A stretch of 64,000 bases of DNA. Source: Drosophila miranda (lineage: Eukaryota; Arthropoda; Insecta; Diptera; Drosophilidae). Positions within the stretch are counted from its first letter, which is position 1; each line of letters starts with the position of its first letter. Below the pieces are notes generated by a model. It did not search any database. It was not told where the DNA came from and was given only the letters and a program-made list of their open reading frames with translations. The stretch spans positions 9,610,001-9,674,000 of the forward strand of contig NC_046674.1 of assembly GCF_003369915.1 (NCBI RefSeq), in the 5' to 3' direction. The translations under genes were made by a program, and so were the position numbers. This document shows positions 11,825-23,532 of this stretch, piece after piece.

Positions 11825-13246
11825 TCAGTAGTAGAAGCCGGAGGAGTAATAGTGGGGCCTGGTGTAGCCGTATAGGGCCGTAGGTGGCAGCACCACATGG
11901 TGGCTGCGGGCCACTGGCACTGGCACTGCGATGGGATGGAGGATCTCGTTGCGAACCTTCTCCTCGTGGACGCGCTTCAGGTGGAGGGCCTTGGCAGCTG
12001 CCACTTCGGGGGTGTCGACAACGGGTTGAGGGAGCTCGTGACCTTCGGGATGCAGAGTACTTCTTCCAGCGCCAACCACAGAGGGATGCTCGGCCACATG
12101 ATGACCAGATGGATGCTCCGCAGGATGATGCTCCACGGGATGATGCGCTTCGGGATGATGGACAGCCTCGGGATGAACCACGCCATGCACAGCACTCCTG
12201 CCTGTGATGTCAATCGGATTATGCTCGATATGGCCAGAATGATGCTCTACGGGATGGTGCTCTGCAGGATGGTGCTCCACGGGATGGTGCTCGGCAGGAT
12301 GGTGGACAGCCGGATGGTGCTCAGCACTCCTGCCTGTGATGTCAATCGGATGATGCTCGATATGGCCAGAATGATGCTCTACGGGATGGTGCTCTGCAGG
12401 ATGGTGCTCCAAGGGATGGTGCTCGGCAGGATGGTGGACAGCCGGATGGTGCTCAGCGCTTCTGCCTGTAATGTCGGTTGGATGATGCTCGACATGACCA
12501 GAATGATGCTCCACCGGATGGTGCTCTGCGGGATGGTGCTCCGCGGGATGGTGCTCAGCTGGATGATGGACAATCGAATGGTGTTCTGCACTCCTGCCTG
12601 TGATGTCTACAGGGTGATGCTCGACATGACCAGAATGATGCTCTACGGGATGGTGCTCCGCGGGATGGTGCTCCGCGGGATGGTGATGTTCCACGGGATG
12701 GGGATAGACAATTGGGTGGTGACCAACGGAATGGGCAATGCCCTGCACTGCAATCCTGCCAGTGCCGATAACTGAGGGATGCTCAACGATGTGGCCAGCA
12801 TGGTGCTCGACGGGATGGTGATGTTCCACGGGATGGGGATGCTCCAACGAATGATGGACAGACACTGGATGCTGTACGCCATGCGAGGCACTCCTTCCGG
12901 CAGCCAGCTGCCGGGGAATGACAGCCTTGGGCAAATTGGTGGCCGCCACATGGAAGCCACGTGCATCGGCCAAGTAGTCAACGGTCTGGCGTTTGCCTGC
13001 TGCATCGCGGTAGCTGTAGGTGCCCCGCGTGGTGCCGTCCAGGGTGCGGGTCTCTTGTTTGGAGGACAGTGGTTCTGAGTAGCCGTAGGAGTACTGGCCC
13101 AGGGCGTCCTGCGAGATGTACTGCTGCTGCGTGGGCGTGAACACAGCCGATCCCCCGGCGGAGTAGACGAAGGGGTAGGAGGCCGCGTAGAGGGCCAGGC
13201 CATGGGCCGCGCTCAGGAATCCTAAAAAGAGGAGTGGATACTTCAT
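11825..13246 (-). CDS. Cpr72Ec: RR-type cuticle protein with His-rich tandem repeats
   Basis: Single exon, 473 residues. The Met at 13246 is chosen because MKYPLLFLGFLSAAHGLA is a signal peptide; the frame continues 17 codons upstream without such a feature. The Rebers-Riddiford domain covers about residues 40-95 (YSYGYSEPLSSKQETRTLDG, GTYSYRDAAGKRQTVDYLAD). The middle is a long array of HHPVEHHPAEHH-type units with spaced DITGRSAEHH and HSGHVEHHP motifs, encoded by tandem 132-base repeats. The C-terminus has the VDTPEVAAAKALHLKR motif shared with Cpr72Eb. It is a secreted chitin-binding cuticle protein; the His/Glu tract could bind metal or take part in cross-linking, which is inference. A TATA box lies at 13344-13338. 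Confidence 0.9.
   Translation of the reverse strand: MKYPLLFLGFLSAAHGLALYAASYPFVYSAGGSAVFTPTQQQYISQDALGQYSYGYSEPLSSKQETRTLDGTTRGTYSYRDAAGKRQTVDYLADARGFHVAATNLPKAVIPRQLAAGRSASHGVQHPVSVHHSLEHPHPVEHHHPVEHHAGHIVEHPSVIGTGRIAVQGIAHSVGHHPIVYPHPVEHHHPAEHHPAEHHPVEHHSGHVEHHPVDITGRSAEHHSIVHHPAEHHPAEHHPAEHHPVEHHSGHVEHHPTDITGRSAEHHPAVHHPAEHHPLEHHPAEHHPVEHHSGHIEHHPIDITGRSAEHHPAVHHPAEHHPVEHHPAEHHPVEHHSGHIEHNPIDITGRSAVHGVVHPEAVHHPEAHHPVEHHPAEHPSGHHVAEHPSVVGAGRSTLHPEGHELPQPVVDTPEVAAAKALHLKRVHEEKVRNEILHPIAVPVPVARSHHVVLPPTALYGYTRPHYYSSGFYY
12195..12722 (-). repeat. Tandem 132-base coding repeats inside Cpr72Ec
   Basis: The block beginning CTCCTGCCTG (plus strand) recurs at 12195, 12327, 12459 (CTTCTGCCTG) and 12591, exactly 132 bases apart, so each unit adds 44 residues without changing frame. 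The two left-hand units differ at only a few bases, the others more. Inside each unit a 15-base subrepeat (GGATGGTGCTCNNCG type) encodes HHPxEH. Confidence 0.9.
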
Positions 13247-13337
13247 GATCTCTTTATGCTCTTTTCTCGGTGCTTTGTGCTCTGTTTGATGCTGCAACTC
13301 TTTGAGTTCTGCTGGTTCTGGGCTGCTCCCAGGGTCC

Positions 13338-13344
13338 TTTTATA
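13338..13344 (-). promoter_or_regulatory. TATA box of Cpr72Ec
   Basis: Reads TATAAAA on the minus strand, about 95 bases upstream of the start codon. Confidence 0.75.
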
Positions 13345-14247
13345 CAACCCGACACAGTAGGCAGGTTCTAGTTCTAGGTTCTGGTTCTAGGTCTGGTTCT
13401 GGATGGGTGCATCGCCTCCCCCTCGACTCCCCCTCGTGACGCTGCTGTCCGATTTAATGGCCTGGCAAATGAAAGAAAACGAGGCGATCGCGAACTGTCT
13501 TGTCCACTTGTGTCGTTAACGGACAACGGCTGCCACTCCTTCTGCTCCAGCCCCATTCCATTCTCCAGGCGTTATGTCCATTTGGTTTAATTGTGGAGTG
13601 GATATCTCGGGAGCATGGCATCTCGCATCTCCATCTGCATCTGTGCCTCATGCTGCTGCTGCTGCTGTTATTCCAGAGCCTTGACTTGCCGCTCATCAAG
13701 GCCAAAGACCACATCTCCATCTCCATCCCCATTCCCATCCCACATCTGCAGCAACCCATTCGATCCCCGCAAGTAATTGATATGCAGTTGTTGGTCTTTT
13801 TGTTGTTGCCCCATTGTGGCATCTTCTCCCTTTTTTAGGTACATGTACTCGCACTCGCACATTATGGACGGTAACGGCAACGGCCACGACGACTGCGGAC
13901 TGCGGACTGCGGACTGCGGACTGTGGCACCCAACGGCATTTCAAGGTGAGTGAAGGCCAAGGGCCTGTGTCTCTCTGGAGTCGTGTATCTGTATCTCGTG
14001 TATCTGTAGCTGTATCTGCTCTGCTCTGCTTTAAGTTGGGGTTTGGGCTTGGGTCTATTTTTAGCCGCTTCTTTTATCGATGGAGGCCCCAGAGGCACAT
14101 CTCGCGGGTGCTTAAGCCCAGCTGGGCAGGGCTCCTGCCTGATTAGGAGGCGGAGGTCTGGCCTTGACTGCTGGGGCTGCCTGATAAGTGCATTTTAATG
14201 TTAGCCCCCCTACCCTGAGTTTCAATCAAAGCCAGAGCTTAATGATT
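13345..14247. other. Spacer upstream of Cpr72Ec
   Basis: Contains a CTGCGGA tandem run (about 13893-13920), CTGTATCTGT-type runs and CTG tracts. The longer open frames here are low-complexity by-products. No gene recognised. Confidence 0.45.
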
Positions 14248-14676
14248 CTTTTATACCCGATACTCGATGAGTATGGGGGTATATTAGATTTGTGATGGAA
14301 ATGGATATGAGTAACAGCCAGAAGGAAGCGTTTTCAACCCCATAAAGCTATATATTCTTGATCAGCACCATTAGTCGAGTCGATATAGCTATGCCTGTCT
14401 ATCCGTACCGATGAGCGCATTGATCTCAGAGATTATAAGAGCTAGAGCAACCAAATTTGGTATCCAGACTCATGTGCTTTTGAAAATTTAGTACCGACCC
14501 CTTCCGCCCACACAAAGAACGAAAATCTGTCGCAGAACCGTATAAAGAGATCATACCTACCATCATACCAAATCTAGATCAGATCGGATCATTATTTTAG
14601 CCAGAAGGAACAAATGAATTTTCAGTAGTTACGCAACTACTAACTAATTACCGGGTATAAATGTAGAGTCGCGGCC
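14248..14676 (+). mobile_element. DINE-1/INE-1 (Helentron-type) relic
   Basis: Begins TTTTATACCCGATACTCGATGAGTA with GGGGTATATTAGAT following. It continues with landmarks of the DINE-1 consensus: AACAGCCAGAAGGAAGCGTT, TATATATTCTTGATCAGCA, GTCGAGTCGATATAGCTATG, and a CTGTCTATCCGTA block. It ends in ACCGGGTATAAATGTAGAGTCG. This is a non-autonomous rolling-circle element without coding capacity; the right-hand limit is approximate. It is diverged from the consensus as I recall it, so an old copy. Confidence 0.8.
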
Positions 14677-17600
14677 CTAGCTGCGGCCTCTCGATAGTTC
14701 TGGGCACACCGACGTGGATGTGGCTATTGATTTGGTTTACTTAGTGGAATTCTCTCTATCTCTCTCTACGAATGGGAATGCAGATAGAGGTGGGCTGTGA
14801 TTTGTGAACTATTATCAGGGTCTTGGCTCTCTCTCTCTCTCCTTAGATAGGGCCAGCTGCCGAGTATCGTGTCAGTATTTATGACTCTTTTGTTATCCTC
14901 AAAGAGGGAATGAGGGAAACTATTCTTGCAGCTTGAAAGATATTAATTGAATGCATGGTGTATACAGAAATACAATCTATAGTACAGTATTAGAGCCTAT
15001 ATTTCTTAAAAAGAGCACCTCTAACTTCAAACTTAATCGTTAGCCTTTCGTTGTTGAATTTTGTTTTGGTTTCGGCCAGACCCAGGCCCATGACTTCATT
15101 CACGAAATAAATACCAAATAATTCTGACAGACACTAGCCATAAATCATTGTCAGGTTTTTTTTTTTGTTTGTTCCATGTTATTTGGGCTCTGATTTGATT
15201 GTGTGCTAAAGCAATTTCCTTATGATTTCCTGGTGACTCTTACTTTCTCTCTGAACATTCTTTTTCAACCTTTCACCCACACTGTCCAGTACAGAATAGA
15301 CCAGAGCAGACCTCTTTTTCAAGTTCAAAGAACTCTTAATCACTTGAGGCAGTGGCACAGCTCTCACAGCAAGCCATTTGCATAGTCAAACATCGCTGGG
15401 AGGTGACCCCGACGAAGACCCCTGCTATGAGCTATGAGCTCACTACTTAGGCCACCTCCTAAACACACCCACTAGCCAGCTAGGGAGCTAGCTAGCTCCT
15501 CCCTGGAAACCCATTACTCTTTCTTGTCTCTTGTCTGGCACTTGTTGGTGCGTGTTTTGCTGTTGTCCCAAATTTCACGCATCGTATTCCGCGCTTTGTT
15601 TTGGCGGAGCGGACAGACCCATAAAAATCGGCAGTAAAACTCAGCGTATAGCCCCCAAGTTCCCCCCCAGGCCCTCCACCTCGGCCAGCTATTTCCTCGG
15701 CGAGCTTTAAGCTCTTTTTCCCCCCATTCAATCCACTCAAAACAAACAAAAGTCCGAGTGAAGCTTGTTGGTCTGATAAGACGTCACCTTTTTTCTCCGA
15801 GTTTCTTTGGGTTTGTTTTGCCTGTTTATTATTTTTTTTTTTTTTTTGATAAATGGCTTTGTCGTGTGGCTGCTGCCTTTTGCTGTTAGTTTTTGTGTAT
15901 AATCTTTGTGGAAATGAAGTCATCGCTAGGTATATTGTAAATTTATATACCAAAAATATTTGGGGGATGTGAGATCTAATCTATCCAATCTCTCTTTTGG
16001 TCTCTATCAGAAAGGTGTCTATCACTTCTGTCGTTATGTTTCTCTCTGCTGTTTTGTTGATAGTTTAGTTAATGTTGTTTGGAGGATGCGTGTGCTCATC
16101 GTGGGGCATACATATATGTGTTTTCCACTCATCGAAAGCTCTCTGGCGTCCAAATATCACTCATACGCCGAATGGGCTTTGGTCTGGCGCTGCGCATTTG
16201 TCCAAACAGTTGAGTCTCGACATCGACAGCATTCGCGCGCGCCTTCTGAAAACTAGCTCGAAAAACATCCAAGAAATACCAAGATTTCTGTCACTATTAT
16301 ACGGAAATTTGCACAACATTTTTTTGATTCAAAATGTAAGTAGGAAATGTGTGAAGAACCCCCCGAAGAAATAAAAAAGAAATAAAAGAAGATGGCTCTA
16401 CAGTGTCCTTTTTTTGATTGTTTATCCGAGTGTGAGTGGAAGCTGTGCAGGATTTCAAGAGCATTCTTTGACCCACTTCCTGTAATCCATTTGACTGTAA
16501 CCCAAATGGGCTTTATCGCCCCTGCTCTTGCTCCAGCTCCTGCCCCTGTTCTCCGTTTCAGTTCCGATTTCCTGGATTCCCATTGTTCTGTGGCATCGTT
16601 CCCCTTGTACTCGTACTCGTATCCTTCGGTATGTATGCGTGTGGCACCATCATCCGTCATCCCCCCTTCCCCATCCTCCGCCCTGCGCTTGCGCGGTCCT
16701 CACATCACAAAGTGATGTCATCTGGGGAAGTGGTGATGTATGCGACCATAGACCATAGACCAGAGCATAAGCATAAGCATAAGCCCCCTTCCTAACTCAA
16801 TGATTTCTCGTTTGCGTTGCGTGTTTATCAAAATCCCCTTCGTTTCCTGTTTGGGGGGGAGGCACCCAAAGAGTATTAATTTATGCATTCAGCTCAAGGC
16901 GCTAATATTACAGAGTGTTGTACAAAACGATATGTGGTGCAGCATTTCAAAAAGTTCCCTTCCAGCTATAAATAGTACAACAAGATGACCTAAATTTTCC
17001 CTCCAGTATTTTTGGTTTTCCATCCATCACTGGGCAGCACTTGAGGTAGGTTGCTGCCACCCCCGGAAGTCAATTGTTTCCTCTCTATAAACGAGTATGC
17101 CTATCTATCCCCATCCCCATCCCCATCCCAATCCCCATATACTTATGAATATATTTCCCAATTAACTTTTGCCATTTTGGTTCAAAACTAATTAAAATGT
17201 TGGAAACGAATTGGCAATCACCCCGCCCCCCCAATTGGAGGAGAGTCGGAAACTTGTTCGTCAGATCAGAAATACTAGCTATATTCACAGGCAATGGGAA
17301 TGGAACGAAAAACAGAAAGAGAAAAAAGAAACAAATTATTTATGGTCTGGCGGCCAGAGCGGATTATTTTTGATTTAGACCATCCACGCTTCCCCCATCG
17401 CAGCGACCGGCCTGCGGTGATGTTCTATGAGGGGAGGGGGGTACACAAGTCGAAAAGAGCCGGAAACCCATCCAGGGATCCCAGCCTGAAACAAGGTCTT
17501 TTCATAGTTCCCTAGCTCTTTTTTTTCAATTATTTTGTTGATACTTTCCCTAAATTTACTCTGAAGTCAATTGGGTTTTTCTTTTATATCAAAGCAAGGT

Positions 17601-19256
17601 GTGTATGATGTGAAGATCCTGATAGGTGACCAATCTGTTTGGACGACACCTGAGACATCTTTGATCTTTGCAGATCTGTCTATTCCAATTCCTACCCAAG
17701 AGCATTGCCACTTCGTATATCTTTCGATTCACTAAACTTAAACCTTTCCATGCATATTCCCAGCTCTTTTTTGTGCTGTAGTTTGTCAACTTTTTCTTGT
17801 TTCTCAGTATTTATGGCTTCCAATTACAAGGAAGGGCGGAGTAAAGGGTTCCATTATACTCTTCTCTCGCTCCCTCAGTGGACGTGTTCGGTAATTTGTT
17901 TCGGCTCCAGAGCTCCACAGCTCCAGAGGTCCACAGCTCCAGTGGAGTTCAAGTTCAATGACACGCCACGTTTCAGGCCTAAGAAGATGATTAATGATGG
18001 AATTATGATGCATGCAATGCTCTCAATTGACCATTGCGATTGAATAGTGGATTAAATGGGAATATATGTAGTCATATGAGAGAATGGCCCCACCCCAGAG
18101 CCGCACTTTAGAATAGAGGCTGATTCCAGACCAAAACGTAATCGACATATCAAACGAGCGGCGTAATGAGGCGATGACATAAGCATTAGTACTCGTAGTA
18201 CTCGTCGTAGAGTCGAGTCGATTAGCTTTTCACTTGCGAGAGCTCATTATTCGGTTTGGGGCGGGGTCTCCACCCAGATACAGATAGCATTTGACATGCT
18301 CGACGGACTGCATCAGGGTCTTCGGAATCCAAGGTCAAGGCTGCCGTGGGGTGGTTGCCTGACCTTCAGAGTCCTGCATTCTGCATTCCACTCCTCTGCT
18401 GCTCTTCTGCTCTATTCTGGGATTCCTTTTGTTAACATCTGTCCAGGCCAGGCCAGGCGCAAGCCATGCAATCATATCTCACCCAAACTAAAAACAAAAC
18501 AAACAAAAAAAAAGCAAGGAGAAGACCCAAAACTGGTTGAGGCCGCATCTTATCGCTGCCTTAAATGGTTGCCCCAAAACAGCTCCCAGATCTCCTGGGG
18601 CCTCCGTGGTGGCTGCTGCTGCTGCCTCTTTAAGTGGCGCATAATTAATGACCCAGCCAATAAATGCTCACGTTTTATTTACTGTTTATGGGAGGATTTG
18701 GTTCCCCCCCTACCCCCTCTCCATACCAGTGTATTCCCTCCACATATCATTGGGGTCTCCGTCTCCCGCCCATATCGATTCGTGTTGGGTAGCCGCCTGT
18801 AGACATGTCGACAATTTATGCTACAAGCAATTTTAAAACTAAATTATCAATGAGATTTATGCGATATGCAATGCTTAACATATTAAGTGATCTACGAGGA
18901 GGGGTTTTGCTGGAGATACATATGTATGGGTACCATTTTTGTACCATAAAAGAGGGCATTTTAGAGTCTTACTCTAAGATGTGTCTAGTTTTAACTCTCA
19001 TTAGATCACAGACCATTCAAGCTTGAAAACCTGTCTCTTGTGTGTCAAAAAACCTTGGTCATAATGGATTTTAGCTGTTTGTTCAAGCTACCGCTATGTG
19101 CCGACCCCCTGTCGATCCCCCTGGGGCTTTATTTGTGTGTTCGCATGGATCGTTATTTGCGTTTCGTATGGTGATGATAATTAGCCTCTTTAGAAGCAAG
19201 CAATACAAATATTTAGATGACGTCAGTTAATGGTTGGATCTCTCCCGATTTCGGCT
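14677..19256. other. Spacer, 4.6 kb, between Cpr72Ec and ringer
   Basis: No open frame has a recognisable protein. Short features are CT-rich tracts, a T-run near 15831-15847, the tandem CCCCATC run at about 17108-17135 and a pair of CTCCAG/CCACAG runs near 17905-17942. It may hold distal promoters or leader exons of ringer; I cannot define any. Confidence 0.4.
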
Positions 19257-19607
19257 TCAGTTCAGGCTCGCTTCTCTCGGGGGAACAGCTGAGAAAAAGC
19301 TTTTGGCTTTATCTTCGAGATAGGAATATAATCGAAAGACAGATAAGCTCTGCGTGTTGAAATCAAGCGGATAGATAGATAGAGAAAACGTATGGTAACA
19401 GAACCACAGAAACACAGAACTCCTCGACCCACCGCAATGTTGGTCAGTGTTGTGGCCCACAGGTAAGGCACTGCGTAGAAGAAGGTTCCATTGCGTGTTG
19501 ACAAAGTGGAAAATAGAAATAGAAATGTGACCCATCAGGCAAGGCAATATGTACTCCTCATGTATTAACCATTAACCAATCTACCATTCGCATATCCTAT
19601 CCCATAG
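19257..19607 (+). promoter_or_regulatory. Putative ringer initiator, leader exon and intron
   Basis: An initiator TCAGTT at 19257-19262 precedes a non-coding stretch ending at a good donor (CAG|GTAAGG, exon end 19462). A matching acceptor (CCCATAG) ends at 19607, eight bases before the ringer ATG. The intron at 19463-19607 is therefore probable; the transcription start is a guess. Confidence 0.45.
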
Positions 19608-19614
19608 AGCCAGC

Positions 19615-20275
19615 ATGTCTGAGGCAGCAGCAAATGGTAGCAGTCCCTCTCCCGCTCCCGCTACAGAGGCACCGGTGGCGGAGTTGGCCCAACTGGCACT
19701 GGAGGAGGAGGCGGCACCCAAAGTGAGCTTCTCGGATCAGTTCAAGGCCTTCTCCAAGTTCGGGGACACCAAGTCCGATGGGAAGCTAATCACGCTCTCG
19801 CAGAGCGACAAGTGGATGAAGCAGGCGAAGGTGATCGACAAGAAGATCACCACCACGGACACGGGCATCCACTTCAAGAAGTTCAAGGCCCTGAAGATCT
19901 CTCTGACGGACTACAACAAATTCCTTGACGATCTGGCCAAGACGAGGAAGGTGGAGCTGTCGGAGATCAAGCAGAAGCTGGCCAGCTGTGGGGCTCCGGG
20001 TGTGGCGCAGGTTTCGGTGAGTGATCAATACTTTCCCCAGAGTAAGACGATTCTCATACTCATATCCCTCCCTCTATTCCGTGTCCGTGTAGGCTGGAAA
20101 GGCTGCGGCAGCCGTGGACCGGCTGACGGACACCAGCAAGTATACGGGCTCCCACAAGGAGCGCTTCGATGCCACCGGCAAGGGCAAGGGCATTGCTGGC
20201 AGACGCAATGTGGTCGATGGCTCTGGCTATGTGAGCGGGTATCAGCACAAGGACACATACGATGGAGCCCACTAA
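19615..20275 (+). CDS. ringer: TPPP/p25-alpha microtubule-associated protein (ringmaker)
   Basis: Two coding exons, 19615-20016 and 20093-20275, joined in phase 0, 194 residues. A Ser/Pro/Ala-rich acidic N-terminus precedes the p25-alpha core from about residue 38 ([15 protein letters not shown], then [20 protein letters not shown]). The C-terminal p25 signature is [18 protein letters not shown], then GKGKGIAGR and [14 protein letters not shown]. The family binds tubulin and bundles microtubules in the cytoplasm; the fly protein acts in axons and at synapses. The length fits the family. AATAAA is at 20457-20462. The next gene, Pdh, is on the same strand about 1 kb downstream. Confidence 0.95.
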
Positions 20276-21217
20276 AGGGACATCCCAATCACCCAATCAC
20301 CCACCTTTGAGTCCTTTGAACCCCGTCGTTTGTGTCTGTCTCTAGTTTATCCCTAAATTTCTAATTTCTAATTTCTTATTTCTAATGGTAGCTGCAATTA
20401 TTTATCGTTTACCTTTTTGTATATAATATAAGTTGTGATAATTTAAGTGCTTAAAAAATAAATTCAAATATTTTCGACATTTCTTTTTGAGTTTTTAATT
20501 ATTATTATTCTTATTTTCGTTAAGTTGAGTTCTCCTTCGATACGTAACCCCAACCTAACCTTCTAAAAGCGGCCCAAAAAGTTCAAAGAGTTGATTGTCC
20601 AACCGAAAACCGAATTACATTTACATATATCTTAAAGATCAACAGATCCACAAATTCACAGATTCTATATCTATTTCTAGCCTTAAGATATGAATTGAAC
20701 AATTTTAATATGAAACTTTGTGAGAGAAATTGTATAACCGTATAAATATATACCAAAGATACATACATACATATATGACACATTGGAAGGAATATATGCT
20801 ATGTTTTTTCATAAGATTTTTGCTTGAATAAATACAAATCAAATAATTACCATAAAGTAAAAGGAATCTTTTCCCCTTCCCTTTGATGGCTGGGAAAATC
20901 ATACCTGTCCTATGTTTTTGAGGAGAAGAGAGAGAGTCTTCTCATTCCAATTTCAATTAAGAGATCATTGATTTATCATTGATGCAAAGCTGACACATCG
21001 GAACATCATCGGAAAAGCAGTGTGAGGCGGACTGCACGCTAGAGCGACCCTCGGTGCAGATGGAGGAGAAATCGATACGAGTACGTATATATCTGCCGAT
21101 CTGTCTGGGTTTGCATAATCCTAACCCAGAGCCAGTGGAGAACTAGTGGGGCGGCTATTGATTGCAACGGGCCAAAGTCATTTCAAGATGTATCGTATAT
21201 CACCCACAGCGAAGGGC
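20276..21217. other. ringer 3' UTR and Pdh upstream region
   Basis: Mostly AT-rich. The left part up to about 20485 is the ringer 3' UTR. The remainder leads to the Pdh promoter. No gene seen. Confidence 0.5.
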
Positions 21218-21224
21218 TATAAAA
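21218..21224 (+). promoter_or_regulatory. TATA box of Pdh
   Basis: TATAAAA with a TCAGCA initiator-like site about 30 bases downstream (near 21247) and the start codon at 21328. Confidence 0.8.
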
Positions 21225-21327
21225 GCGGCATCCGATGGCCTCTAAGTCAGCAGTGCATCGGAGACATCTCCAGAGCTCTCATCATCAGGATTAGCACCAG
21301 CATCACAGGATTAACAGCAACAGAAGG

Positions 21328-22238
21328 ATGTCTTTTCGTGGCAAGAATGCGGTGGTGACTGGCGGGGCCGGCGGCATAGGACTCCAGGTGTCCAAGCAGC
21401 TCCTGACGGCAGGAGCAGCGGTGTGTACATCAGATACGGGGCTGTTACAGTCACTCCTTAACGCATGCATTCCCCCAGAAGGTGGCCATCATCGACATAC
21501 AGGACAATCTGGAGGAGTTCGTCAAGTTGCGGGCCGCCCATCCCACGCAGAGCGTGATGATCGTCAAAATGGATGTGGCCAACAAGAAGGGCGTGGAGGC
21601 CACCTACGAGGAAATTGCCAAGACCTTTGGGAGCATCGACATTGTGGTGAACGTGGCGGGCATCTTTAATGACAAGGATGTCCAGCGCACTCTCCTCGTG
21701 AATCTGGGCGGTATCATCAACTCGACGCTGAGTGCACTGCCCTACATGAGCAAGGACAATGGCGGCAAGGGAGGCATTGTGATCAACATGAGCTCGGTGG
21801 TCGGACTGGATCCGATGTTCATCATTCCCGTCTACGGGGCCACCAAGGCGGGCATCCTCAACTTTACTCGCTGCTTGGCGGTAAGCTCGCATCCATATAT
21901 CCATTTCTATCCTTCTCCTGCTTATGAGTATTTTTACGCCACTCCAGAACGACAAGTACTACGCTAGATCGGGCATCAAGTTTGTTACCGTCTGCCCTGG
22001 GGCCACCATGACGGACATGTTTACCAACTTCACGGAGAAGATCATTTTCCCGGAGACGAGCGACGAGACGTACAGGATCCTCGACAGGCTCAACAAGCAG
22101 AGCGCCGCCGACGTGTCCCGCTGCATCTTGAGTGTGCTCGAGAAGGACAAGAACGGAGCGGTCTATGTCATTGAAGGCAAGCGCGTCTTCCCCATGGAAA
22201 TGAAGCCCCAATGGACAGGCAAGGAACAGGCTCTCTAA
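21328..22238 (+). CDS. Pdh: Photoreceptor dehydrogenase (retinol-type SDR)
   Basis: Three exons, 21328-21420, 21479-21880 and 21948-22238, all phase 0, 261 residues. The cofactor motif TGGAGGIG spans residues 11-18. The NVAG motif, the catalytic Ser in NMSSVVG and the YGATK pair are all present, so the enzyme should be active. In D. melanogaster PDH is made in retinal pigment cells and helps process retinoid chromophore. Identity is judged by near-complete resemblance to the remembered melanogaster protein (MSFRGKNAVVTGG start, WTGKEQAL end). AATAAA at 22308-22313 overlaps an ATTAAA reading the other way, which may serve the convergent Tcs3 gene. The exon plan is that of the dehydrogenase at 7.1 kb except that one intron is absent. 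Confidence 0.95.
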
Positions 22239-22350
22239 GCTGCGCTGCACTCCTCCAACACTGACTCCAGCATACTCCAGTTATACAAACTATCGAAATT
22301 TGTATTTAATAAACATGCGAAGCACACCACAAGCGTCACTAATCTAATCA

Positions 22351-23532
22351 CTAATCATCGCGCCAGGTAACCAGCACCTCGTCCGTACGATATCGTTGCG
22401 TCACAAAGGACTCCTCGAACGGCATTCGAGAGCCCGACTTGAACATCTCGGCTCCTGCGTGGGCAATCATCAGGCCGTTGTCAATGCAGTATCGTTCGTC
22501 GATGGCAAAGAGTTTCCCTCCACGCTCTTCGCACATAATCCCCATCATCTTCTGGAGACGCTCATTGCAGCCCACTCCGCCCACAATGAGAACCTACAGA
22601 TACAGAAGATAAGTGACATTACTCCAACTAGGTCCGACTACTCACCTCATTGGATCCGCAATGCGCCATGGCACGCTCTGTGATCTCCACCAGCATGGCG
22701 AAGATGGTCTCCTGCAGCGAGAAGCAAAGATCGGCCGGCTTGGCAACCGAGGCATCTGCTTCCAGGGTTTTCTTGCGTTTGTTGGGATTCTTTGTGGGGT
22801 CGGCCAGCTCCTCGATGTGCGACAGAATGCCTGAGAAGCTCACGTCCATGCCCTTGACCACATACGGAAGATTGATGTACTTTGTCCCATCCTTGGCCAT
22901 CTGCTCGATGTTGTAGCCCGGACTGGGGTCGTTGGGAAGCTTGAGGATGCGAGCAAAGCGGTCCAGGCAATTCCCCACGGCAATGTCAATGGTCTCTCCG
23001 AAAATGCGATACTTCTTGTTGGAATAGGCAATCACTTGGGTGTTGCCGCCGCTCACATAGAGAATGATGGGGTTCTGGGCGCCCGTGATGTGGCGTCCCA
23101 TCTCGATGTGGCCAATGCAGTGATTCACTCCCAGCAACGGCTTCTCCCACAGAAACGACAGAGTGCGAGCCACAATGGCCCCCACCAGCAGTGGCGGGGC
23201 CATGCCCGGGCCTTTGGTGTAGCAAATGACATCCAGGTCGGATGGCTTTATTTTTGCTTCTTTTAAGCTTTCCTGGACCAGCGCAAGAATAACCTCGCGA
23301 TGATGTTTGGCCGTTGCATTGGGCAGAAAACCTTTAGCACGCAAGAATACCAACGGATTAGAGAGAGAGAGAGAGAGAGAGCCAGAAAGCCGGCAGCAGC
23401 AACAGGAAATACATTACCTTCTCCTGGCGGTGTGATGTAGGTTCGGCGCACATTGGCCAACACCTCGCCATCGCGAATGATTCCCACCCCAATTTTATTG
23501 GCACTGCCTTCAATTCCCAATGAACAAACCAT
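22351..23532 (-). CDS. Tcs3: tRNA threonylcarbamoyladenosine synthase subunit, Kae1/OSGEP family
   Basis: Three exons on the minus strand: 23532-23418, 23331-22646 and 22593-22351, giving 347 residues. The first joint splits a Gly codon (GAA G|GT TTT), restoring [15 protein letters not shown]; the second joins [13 protein letters not shown]. The iron-binding HxxxH is in [10 protein letters not shown], followed by YVSGGNTQ and the invariant SFSGIL and DNGLMIA segments. This is the catalytic subunit of the KEOPS complex, which makes t6A37 on ANN-reading tRNAs in the cytosol and nucleus. It is the cytosolic type, not the mitochondrial one, because it starts directly with [14 protein letters not shown]. 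Its 5' end faces Golgin104, 238 bases away, so they probably share a TATA-less promoter region. Confidence 0.96.

Noticed and set aside
12195-12722. CRISPR-like regular repeats
   Set aside because: Regular 132-base units lie in a coding exon of a fly cuticle gene and have no unique spacers.
11897-12775. 292-codon frame full of Met/Leu repeats opposite Cpr72Ec
   Set aside because: It is the antisense reading of the His/Glu minisatellite and follows its 132-base period.
13454-13944. Overlapping frames on both strands near 13.5-13.9 kb
   Set aside because: They come from CTG, CATCTC and CTGCGGA runs; several frames are open at once and none shows protein character.
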